A DNA stretch of 32,532 nt from Gammaproteobacteria bacterium (GTDB lineage: Bacteria > Pseudomonadota > Gammaproteobacteria > Steroidobacterales > Steroidobacteraceae), in the NCBI GenBank assembly GCA_004297335.1, contig SCUD01000009.1, positions 1 through 32,532 of the forward strand. Reading direction: 5' to 3'. Below, piece after piece: positions 6,006 through 12,604 of this stretch. A program made the position numbers and the translations under genes. The notes beneath the pieces are model-generated. The model had not been told where the DNA came from. It did no database searches and worked only from the letters and a program-made list of their open reading frames with translations. Each line of letters begins with the position of its first letter. Within the stretch, counting starts at the first letter, position 1.

Positions 6006-8165
6006 ATGAACTACGCGTCATCCATCCTCGGGCTGCTGCCGGGCGGAAGGCGCGCACCGGGGATCACGCAACTCAGCTCGAAGGTCGAGGCTTACCTGCC
6101 CGCCGCGGAGGTCGAGCGGGTGCGCGCCGCCCACGACTATGCCGCCGCCGCGCACCACGGCCAGAAACGCCAGTCCGGCGAGGCCTACATCACGCATCCG
6201 GTCGCGGTCGCGGATATCCTCGCCGACCTGCACATGGACGGTCCGACGCTGACGGCCGCGATGCTGCACGACGTCGTCGAGGACACCCCCTCCTCGGCGC
6301 TGGAGGTCCGCGAGCGCTTCGGCGAGGAGGTCGCCGAACTGGTCGACGGCGTCACCAAGCTCGATCAGGTCCAGTTCAAGAGCCGCAAGGAAGCCCAGGC
6401 CGAGAGTTTCCGCAAGATGATCCTGGCGATGGTCCGCGACATCCGCGTGATCATGGTCAAGCTGGCCGACCGCACGCACAACATGCGCACACTGGAGGCG
6501 ATGCCACCGGCCAAGCGCCGGACCATCGCGCGCGAGACACTCGACATCTACGCGCCGATCGCCAACCGGCTCGGCATCCACTCGCTCAAGCTGGAGCTCG
6601 AGGACCTCGGCTTCCGGACGCTGTATCCGCAGCGCTATCGCGTGATCGAGCGCGAGCTCAAGCGCTCGCGCGGCAATCAGAAGGAGTTCCTGCCGAAGAT
6701 CGTCCGGGCGCTGCGCAAGGCGCTGGCCGCGGCGCAGATCACCGGCCGGGTCGAGGCCCGCGAGAAGCACCTCTACAGCATCTACACCAAGATGCGCCGC
6801 AAGAAGCTGCCGCTCAGCCAGGTCATCGACGTGTTCGGGCTGCGCATCGTCGTCGGCAGCGTGGATGAGTGCTACCGTGTGCTCGGCCTGGTCCACGGCC
6901 TGCACAAGCCGATGCCCGGGCGCTTCAAGGACTACATCGCGATCCCGCGCGTCAACGGCTACCAGTCGCTGCACACGACGCTGTTCGGGCCGAACGGCAT
7001 GCCGATCGAGGTGCAGATCCGCACCGAGGACATGCACCGGATGGCCGAGGCCGGCATCGCCGCGCACTGGCAGTACAAGTCCGGCGACCACGACGGCGAG
7101 GCCCAGCAGGCGCGGGCGCGCGAGTGGCTGCAGGGGGTCATGCAGCTGCACGACGGTGCAACCGGCTCGGCCGAGGAGCTGATCGAGAGCGTCAAGGTGG
7201 ACCTGTTCCCGGACAAGGTCTACGTGTTCACGCCGAAGGGCGACATCATGCGGCTGCCGCGCGGCTCGACCTGCGTCGATTTCGCCTACGCGGTGCACAC
7301 CGGCGTCGGCCAGCGCTGCGTCGCGGCCAAGGTGGATCGCCGGCTGGTGCCATTGCGCACCGTGCTGCGCAACGGCCAGACCGTCGAGATCGTCACCGCG
7401 AAGGGCGCGCAGCCGAACCCGGCCTGGGCCGGCTTCGTCGCCACGGCCAAGGCCCGCGCCGCGGTCCGCCAGTACCTGCGCAACCTGCAGCGCGGCGAGG
7501 CCGCCGACCTCGGCACGCGGATGCTGAACCAGGCACTCGGGGAGTTCCAGCTGTCGCTCGGCACGCTCCCGGCGGGCCGCATCGATGAGGTCGCGAGGTC
7601 GCTGTCACTGCGCGACGGCCGCGATCTGCTGGAGAAGATCGGCCTCGGCGAGCGCTTTGCGCCGCTGATCGCGCGCCGGCTGCTGCCGGCCGGCGAGAAC
7701 CAGGCCGTGAGCGGACCACCGCAGCCGCTGGCCATCGCCGGCACCGAGGGGCTGGTCGTCAGCTATGCGCGCTGCTGCTTCCCGATCCCGAACGATGCGA
7801 TCGTCGCCTTCCTGTCGAGCGGTCGTGGCGTGGTGATCCACCGCGAGAGCTGCGCCAACGTCGCCGCCTTCGGCCGGCAGCCGGACAAGTGGATTCCGGC
7901 GGTCTGGCACAAGGACCAGCAGCGCCTGTTCAGTTCCGAGCTGAAGGTCGAGGTCAGGAACCGCGTCGGCATCCTCGCCGAGGTCGCCACCCGGATCGCT
8001 GCCGAGCAGAGCAACATCAGCCACGTCAACGTCGATTCCGGACAGGGCGAACTGTCCACGCTGCTGTTCGAGGTGCAGGTGCACGATCGCGCCCACCTGG
8101 CCCGGCTGATGCGCGCCATCCGCGCGATGCCGGATGTCATCAAGGTCGAACGCAGTCTCGCCTGA
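6006..8165 (+). CDS. spoT: Bifunctional (p)ppGpp synthetase/hydrolase SpoT
   Basis: This 719-residue cytoplasmic enzyme makes and degrades the alarmone (p)ppGpp. The N-terminal HD hydrolase domain contains HDVVEDT with His88-Asp89 and Glu92-Asp93. The synthetase domain carries the KMRRKKLPLSQVIDVFGLRIVV and NGYQSLHTTLFGPNGMPIEVQIRT blocks. The RFKD sequence (residues 306-309) is the RXKD form typical of bifunctional enzymes, as opposed to the EXDD form of RelA. A TGS domain (VYVFTPKGDIMRLPRGSTCVDFAYAVHTGVG) and a C-terminal ACT domain (about 640-719) complete the architecture. Nothing suggests loss of either activity. In many relatives the next genes would be ridA/recG; here the accessory block begins instead. 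Confidence 0.96.
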   Translation: MNYASSILGLLPGGRRAPGITQLSSKVEAYLPAAEVERVRAAHDYAAAAHHGQKRQSGEAYITHPVAVADILADLHMDGPTLTAAMLHDVVEDTPSSALEVRERFGEEVAELVDGVTKLDQVQFKSRKEAQAESFRKMILAMVRDIRVIMVKLADRTHNMRTLEAMPPAKRRTIARETLDIYAPIANRLGIHSLKLELEDLGFRTLYPQRYRVIERELKRSRGNQKEFLPKIVRALRKALAAAQITGRVEAREKHLYSIYTKMRRKKLPLSQVIDVFGLRIVVGSVDECYRVLGLVHGLHKPMPGRFKDYIAIPRVNGYQSLHTTLFGPNGMPIEVQIRTEDMHRMAEAGIAAHWQYKSGDHDGEAQQARAREWLQGVMQLHDGATGSAEELIESVKVDLFPDKVYVFTPKGDIMRLPRGSTCVDFAYAVHTGVGQRCVAAKVDRRLVPLRTVLRNGQTVEIVTAKGAQPNPAWAGFVATAKARAAVRQYLRNLQRGEAADLGTRMLNQALGEFQLSLGTLPAGRIDEVARSLSLRDGRDLLEKIGLGERFAPLIARRLLPAGENQAVSGPPQPLAIAGTEGLVVSYARCCFPIPNDAIVAFLSSGRGVVIHRESCANVAAFGRQPDKWIPAVWHKDQQRLFSSELKVEVRNRVGILAEVATRIAAEQSNISHVNVDSGQGELSTLLFEVQVHDRAHLARLMRAIRAMPDVIKVERSLA

Positions 8166-8180
8166 GGCGGTGCCTCAGGC
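8160..8180. terminator. Stop-codon-spanning hairpin between spoT and higA
   Basis: GCCTGAGGC (8160-8168) and GCCTCAGGC (8172-8180) form a perfect 9-bp stem with a 3-nt loop. The left arm contains the spoT TGA and the right arm contains the complement of the higA stop. No T tract follows on either strand, so it is a candidate bidirectional stem without the usual U run. Confidence 0.6.
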
Positions 8181-8483
8181 CGCCGCGGCCGGCCGGACCT
8201 CGCGGGCGATGCGCCTGGCGTCCTTGAGTTCGGCGACACGCAGGTCGTAGCCGGTCTGCAGGTTGAGCCACGAGCGCGCGTCACCGCCGAAGTAACGGGC
8301 CAGCCGCATGGCGGTGTCGGCGCTGACGCCGCGGCGCTCGCGCACGATGTCGTTGATCCGCGGCGCAGGAACGCTGAGCGCCCTGGCCAGCGCATTCGCG
8401 CTCATGCCCAGCGGCCTCAGAAATTCCTCCCGCAGGACCTCCCCGGGATGCACGGGACGCATGCCGTTCCTGAACATCTGCAT
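8175..8483 (-). CDS. higA: HigA-family antitoxin (XRE HTH)
   Basis: This 102-residue protein is the antitoxin and transcriptional autorepressor of a HigBA pair. It contains MRPVHPGEVLREEFLRPLGMSANALARALSVPAPRINDIVRERRGVSADTAMRLARYFGG, the typical HigA/VapI helix-turn-helix, followed by SWLNLQTGYDLRVAE. The ATG at 8483 overlaps the last base of the higB stop (TGATG), giving tight coupling in toxin-first order, as is usual for this family. An internal ATG (MRPVHPGEV) is an alternative start. A longer upstream frame is open but overlaps higB. It converges on spoT and shares a terminator-like hairpin with it. Confidence 0.92.
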   Translation of the reverse strand: MQMFRNGMRPVHPGEVLREEFLRPLGMSANALARALSVPAPRINDIVRERRGVSADTAMRLARYFGGDARSWLNLQTGYDLRVAELKDARRIAREVRPAAAA

Positions 8484-8767
8484 CACCCCCGATGGTAATC
8501 GACCAGTTCGACGTCGGTTGGCCCCTGGGGGGTCCACCGGAAGCAGAGCCGGTACTGATCATTGATGCGGATGCTGAACTGCCCTGACCGATCGCCCTTC
8601 AGGGCCTCGAGCCGGTTGCCCGGCGGCGACCGCAGGAACCCGAGTGTCTGGGCGGCATCCAGCAACACGAGCTTGCGGGTGGCAATTTTCGCAATGGCAC
8701 CAAAGCGCCGGCATCGGCCGGTTTCAAACAGCAGCCGGGTTTCCTGGCAGCGAAAGCCGCGAATCAC
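8483..8767 (-). CDS. higB: HigB-family toxin (RelE superfamily mRNA interferase)
   Basis: This 94-residue protein is expected to be a ribosome-dependent mRNA endonuclease. Family hallmarks are the start MIRGFRCQETRLLFETG, the LLDAAQTLGFLRSPPGNRLEALKGDRSGQFSIRINDQYRLCFRW block and the ending DVELVDYHRG. The toxin gene precedes the antitoxin. The upstream region holds three 7-bp repeats and a possible promoter. The pair marks the boundary between the spoT housekeeping block and the accessory region. Confidence 0.92.
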   Translation of the reverse strand: MIRGFRCQETRLLFETGRCRRFGAIAKIATRKLVLLDAAQTLGFLRSPPGNRLEALKGDRSGQFSIRINDQYRLCFRWTPQGPTDVELVDYHRG

Positions 8768-8787
8768 CGCTGCAGCATATATCGCAT

Positions 8788-8808
8788 AACGTTAAACGTC
8801 AAACGATA
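8788..8808 (-). promoter_or_regulatory. Triple 7-bp repeat and -35-like element upstream of higBA
   Basis: Read on the + strand, AACGTTA, AACGTCA and AACGATA lie head to tail (8788-8794, 8795-8801, 8802-8808). On the minus strand TTGACG (8797-8802) resembles a -35 box, and TATGCT lies 17 bp downstream of it. A TATCG/CGATA inverted pair (8780-8784, 8804-8808) frames the repeats. This is a likely HigA operator about 20-40 bp before the higB start. Confidence 0.5.
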
Positions 8809-8852
8809 CGAAAGGGCGACAGGGCAGCTGGCCAACCGCCCGCAGCAGTGCC

Positions 8853-11048
8853 TCAGAACCGGTAACGAGCCTCGAATCCCCAGTGTCGCGGGGTACTGGG
8901 GTTGAAGACGTCCGTGCCGGTGAACAGCCCGGTCCACACCTCATCGTAATAGGTGACCGCGTAGTCCTCATCCGTGGCGTTCCTGACGTAGCCGATCACC
9001 GCCCACTTGTCGCCCTGGAGTGTCAGGCGCAGGTCGAGGATTCCATACGGATCCTGCTTGTCGACATTGTCCAGGTGAAAGTAGGTCACGCCGCGGCGCA
9101 CATAGTCAGCGCGGGCCACCAGGTTCCAGCGGCTGCTGACCGGCAGGCTGTACTGCGCGGCCAGGTTGACCGTATAGCGGTTGGTATACGGCAGGGTGTT
9201 GCCATTCAGGACTGAAGGGTCAGGCACGGGGAAGCCACTGACGTCCGGCGGCAGCTCGCCAAATTCCTTCAGCTTCCCGTCTGAATAGCCCACCGACGCC
9301 GACAGCTCGAGACGCTCCGTGGGTTGCGCGACCAGCTCCAGTTCGAAGCCCTTGACCTCCGACGACTCGCCGTTAAACACCCCTTGTGCCGCCGTGCCCG
9401 CATCCAGAACGTAGAACTGTTGATCGCTGTAGTCGATGTAGAAGACGGCACCATTGAACGTCACACGACGGTCGGCGAGGCGCGTCTTGAAACCAATCTC
9501 GTAATTGACGATTGTCTCCGGCTGGAACGCACTGCCAAACGTGGTCGTGGAATTGAATCCCCCGGGCCGGAAACCCCGGCCGACCGTCCCGTAGATCCGC
9601 GCATCCGGTGTCAGTCGATAGGAGAGCGACACTTTCGGCTGGAACTCGCTGTAGGTTGCAGTGCGGATTGAAGAAATTCCGGGATTGGGCGCCGGCGAAA
9701 ATTCCTCGCGATGCTCGTTGTCGTAGCGCAGCGCCGCGGTCAGCTCCAGGTTTTCCAGGAGGTCATGGCTGACCTGGCCGAAGAAGGCGTAGGAGCGATA
9801 ATCCTGCTGCTGCTGCGCAAGTGGAATCATCACCACCAGCTTTTCGTCGGGCACGCCCGCGCCGGGCGGCAGCCCAGCCAGGAATGCGAAGGGTCCGTTC
9901 AGGTTCAGCCCGAGGAAGGTATCGATATCCCGGCTGGTATCCTGGTAAAAGGCCCCGGCCAGCCATCGGGTCGCCTGACCCTCTGGCGACGAGAACCTGA
10001 GTTCCCCGGTCCAGGCGCTGATGTCCAGTGGCTGCTCGGCCTCCAGCGCTGACAGCGAGGTGTAGTCGAGGTCCTCGCGAAAAGTCTCGAACAGCTCGCT
10101 GTAGCCGCCGATCATCGTCAGGGTGCCGTAGCGGGTTTCCCAGTCCAGCTTGGCCGTGAAATCGGAGGTGTTGCGCCGCGACGTACCGACGAAATCCGAG
10201 ACCGGACGGCCGCCCGGATCGCCGGCGAAGTTGTCATCCGACACCGGGGCAAACCAGGCGGCGCCCGCATCCGTCAGCTCATTGTGACTGGCGCGGAGAT
10301 CCAGCTTCAGGGAGTCGCTCAGCAGGAACAGCAGGGTGCCACGGACGCTGGCATCCTCGAAACCGTCCACCTTTTCATTGCGGAAGACATTCGTGATCAG
10401 TCCGTCCTGTTCGTGATAGTAGCCTGCCAGTCGAAACAACACTTTCCCGGGCACCAGCGGGCCGCTGACCGTGCCGGCCAGCCGGTGCTCGCCGCCCTTG
10501 CCGAAGCCCAGGCGCAATTCCCCGTCCAGTTCATCGGTCGGCGACCGGGTGATCACGTTGACGGCACCACCGATCGAATTGCGTCCATAGAGCGCGCCCT
10601 GGGGACCCTTCAGGACCTCGATGCGCTCCACGTCGAACAGGTCCTGCATGAAGGCGTTGGGGCTCGTCAGCGTGACGCCATCGACCACGAAGGCGATCGG
10701 CGGCTCGCCATTGCGAACCTGGCTGATGCCCCGCAGCGTCATGGTGATCGTGCCGGGATTCTGGTCGGACGCGAGCGTGAAATTCGAGGTGAGATTGGCG
10801 ACCTGCTGGATGTTGCCGATCCCGGCCCGCTCGATGGCATCGGCGGAGAACGCGGTGATCGAGTCGGGAATGTCCAGCAACCGCTCTGACCAGCGCCGCG
10901 AGGTCACGACGATTTCCTCCAGGCCGACCTGGAGCTCCGCGGGCTGCGCCCCGGACTTCAGGTCGTCGGCACCGGCGGCCGGCGCCATGAGGCACGCCAA
11001 CGGTGCCGCAACCGCAACGAGCACAGCCGCAGTTCTGACATTTCTCAC
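8853..11048 (-). CDS. TonB-dependent outer-membrane receptor
   Basis: This is a 731-residue outer-membrane beta-barrel transporter powered by TonB/ExbBD. A signal peptide (VRNVRTAAVLVAVAAPLACLMAPAAGA) precedes a TonB-box-like segment (EEIVVTSRR). The plug domain includes VANLTSNFTL...ITMTLRGISQ, VVDGVTLTSPN and VERIEVLKGPQGALYGRNSIGGAVNVITRSP. Alternating barrel strands follow, ending in the C-terminal aromatic residue (ARYRF). The GTG at 11048 was chosen because GAGGTG lies just upstream and the signal peptide begins there; a longer frame to 11153 adds residues with no signal character. It is transcribed divergently from the molybdenum hydroxylase genes and probably imports their substrate. 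The ligand is unknown; nothing points specifically to iron siderophores. Confidence 0.93.
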   Translation of the reverse strand: MRNVRTAAVLVAVAAPLACLMAPAAGADDLKSGAQPAELQVGLEEIVVTSRRWSERLLDIPDSITAFSADAIERAGIGNIQQVANLTSNFTLASDQNPGTITMTLRGISQVRNGEPPIAFVVDGVTLTSPNAFMQDLFDVERIEVLKGPQGALYGRNSIGGAVNVITRSPTDELDGELRLGFGKGGEHRLAGTVSGPLVPGKVLFRLAGYYHEQDGLITNVFRNEKVDGFEDASVRGTLLFLLSDSLKLDLRASHNELTDAGAAWFAPVSDDNFAGDPGGRPVSDFVGTSRRNTSDFTAKLDWETRYGTLTMIGGYSELFETFREDLDYTSLSALEAEQPLDISAWTGELRFSSPEGQATRWLAGAFYQDTSRDIDTFLGLNLNGPFAFLAGLPPGAGVPDEKLVVMIPLAQQQQDYRSYAFFGQVSHDLLENLELTAALRYDNEHREEFSPAPNPGISSIRTATYSEFQPKVSLSYRLTPDARIYGTVGRGFRPGGFNSTTTFGSAFQPETIVNYEIGFKTRLADRRVTFNGAVFYIDYSDQQFYVLDAGTAAQGVFNGESSEVKGFELELVAQPTERLELSASVGYSDGKLKEFGELPPDVSGFPVPDPSVLNGNTLPYTNRYTVNLAAQYSLPVSSRWNLVARADYVRRGVTYFHLDNVDKQDPYGILDLRLTLQGDKWAVIGYVRNATDEDYAVTYYDEVWTGLFTGTDVFNPSTPRHWGFEARYRF

Positions 11049-11081
11049 GTCTTCACCTCGCAATGGTCCTGGGCGAACTGT

Positions 11082-11096
11082 GTACCAGCCTGGTAC
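11082..11096. promoter_or_regulatory. Perfect 15-bp palindrome upstream of the TonB receptor
   Basis: GTACCAG-C-CTGGTAC is a perfect inverted repeat with 7-bp arms and a single central base. It lies 33 bp upstream of the receptor GTG, where a repressor or activator would act. No second copy was found by eye elsewhere in the accessory block. Confidence 0.55.
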
Positions 11097-11190
11097 GCGC
11101 AAGCCATCGTCCACCACGACCGGAAACATGACAACTTTCAAGATGGGTGGCATGCGGGCCGCAGATGGGTGATAGGTTCCGTTCGCGGGT

Positions 11191-11200
11191 GATGATCATC
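11191..11200. promoter_or_regulatory. Palindrome in the receptor/coxM divergent gap
   Basis: GATGATCATC is self-complementary and is flanked by GG and CC, which extend the symmetry with one mismatch per side (11188-11203). It lies 67 bp before the FAD-subunit start. It may be an operator for the hydroxylase genes, but a 10-bp palindrome can occur by chance. Confidence 0.3.
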
Positions 11201-11267
11201 GCCCCCATCTGATCCCCCGGGATCCAGGGTTCCACGCGGCCCCTGATTCGGGCAGAGTGCGTGACTC

Positions 11268-12134
11268 ATGGAATTCCTTTCAGCCAGGTCTGTCGAGGAA
11301 GCGCTGCAGCTGCTCCGTGCCCATGGAGAGGCGGCGAGCATACTGGCGGGCGGCAGCGACCTGATGATTCAACTGGCCCGGGGCGAGGTCCATCCCGCCC
11401 TGCTGGTCCATATCGAGGGCATTGCGGAACTATCGGGCATTGCGCAGCATGGCAATCTCACCATTGGGGCACTGACGACGCACCGTCAACTGGCCACCAG
11501 CGCGCGACTGGCATGCGGGTACCTGGCTCTGCAGGAATCCGCAGCCTCGGTCGGCAGCCGGCAGACCCAGGAGGTCGGCACCCTGGCTGGCAATATCTGC
11601 AATGCCTCCCCGGCCGCGGACACGCTCGCTCCGCTGCTGGTTCACGCCGCCACGGTGACGCTGGTCAGTGACGCGCGCGGCGAGCGCACGCTGCCATTGC
11701 AGGATTTCCTGCGCGGCCGGCGAACGACTGCACGGCAGGGCGATGAACTCCTGACCAGGATCGAGCTCGAGCGCGTTCCGGCGCGAACCGCGGACGCGTA
11801 TTGCAAAGTGGGACGCAGGAGTGCCATGGAAGTCGCCATTGCCGGCCTGGCGGCGCGCCTCACGCTCAGTGACGATGGCCAGTACATCGCGGAGGCCCGG
11901 ATTGCCACCTGCGCAGTGGGGCCGGTGCCATGCCGGGCGACGTCGACTGAGGAATTCCTGAAAGGCCGCCGGCCGGATGAGCGGACACTGCGTGAAGCCG
12001 GAGCGCTGCTCGCGGCGGGCATTGCCCCGATCGATGACACCCGGGCTACGGCCCGCTACCGCCGCAGCGTGATGGAAGGCCTGCTGGGCCGTGCCCTGCG
12101 CATCTGTACGGCCAGAGTGAGCATCACGACATGA
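11268..12134 (+). CDS. Molybdenum hydroxylase FAD-binding subunit (CoxM/XdhB-like)
   Basis: This 288-residue flavoprotein subunit passes electrons from the iron-sulphur subunit to an external acceptor. It has the two FAD-binding signatures of the family: ILAGGSDLMIQL near residue 30 and EVGTLAGNICNASPAADTLAPLLV near residue 110. The CO dehydrogenase flavoprotein C-terminal domain follows (YCKVGRRSAMEVAIAGLAARLTL). The start ATG gives the usual MEFLSARSVEEALQLLRAHG opening. It is the first gene of a three-gene operon in the order FAD, Fe-S, Mo, and it overlaps the next gene by 4 bp (ATGA). No strong ribosome site is visible. Confidence 0.92.
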   Translation: MEFLSARSVEEALQLLRAHGEAASILAGGSDLMIQLARGEVHPALLVHIEGIAELSGIAQHGNLTIGALTTHRQLATSARLACGYLALQESAASVGSRQTQEVGTLAGNICNASPAADTLAPLLVHAATVTLVSDARGERTLPLQDFLRGRRTTARQGDELLTRIELERVPARTADAYCKVGRRSAMEVAIAGLAARLTLSDDGQYIAEARIATCAVGPVPCRATSTEEFLKGRRPDERTLREAGALLAAGIAPIDDTRATARYRRSVMEGLLGRALRICTARVSITT

Positions 12135-12604
12135 TCGAACTGAAGCTCACCGTCAATGGTCGCGAGGAGCGCGTGTCCATCGAACCCGCGGAGACGCTGC
12201 TGGACGTGCTGCGCAACCGCCTGCACCTGACCGGCACCAAGGACGGTTGCCGGGAGGGCGAGTGCGGGGCGTGCACGGTGCTGCTGGATGGCAAGCCGAT
12301 CGATGCCTGCATCTATGCCGCCCAGGCCGCGAACGGCAGGCGCATCGAGACCATCGAGGGCCTGAGCGGAGAACAGCTTGGCTCGGTGCAACGGCGGATT
12401 GTCGAGGCGAGTGGTGTCCAGTGCGGATACTGCACGCCGGGTATCGTCATGACCCTGACCGCACTGCTGCGGGAACATCCGCGTCCCGACCGTCAACTGG
12501 TCCGGGCGGCCCTGAGTGGCAACCTGTGCCGGTGCACCGGATACACGCAGATCGTCGATGCAGCGCTCGCTGCGGCCGGCGATGAGGCCCGGGTGGAATC
12601 GTGA
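12131..12604 (+). CDS. Molybdenum hydroxylase [2Fe-2S] subunit (CoxS/XdhC-like)
   Basis: This 157-residue electron-transfer subunit carries two [2Fe-2S] clusters. The plant-ferredoxin-type N-terminal domain provides Cys40, Cys45, Cys48 and Cys60 (GCREGECGACTVLLDGKPIDAC). The helical C-terminal domain provides Cys98, Cys101, Cys133 and Cys135 (QCGYCTPG and NLCRCTGY). All eight ligands are present. It overlaps the FAD subunit by 4 bp and the Mo subunit by 4 bp (GTGA), which indicates stoichiometric translation of a heterotrimer. Confidence 0.96.
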   Translation: MIELKLTVNGREERVSIEPAETLLDVLRNRLHLTGTKDGCREGECGACTVLLDGKPIDACIYAAQAANGRRIETIEGLSGEQLGSVQRRIVEASGVQCGYCTPGIVMTLTALLREHPRPDRQLVRAALSGNLCRCTGYTQIVDAALAAAGDEARVES

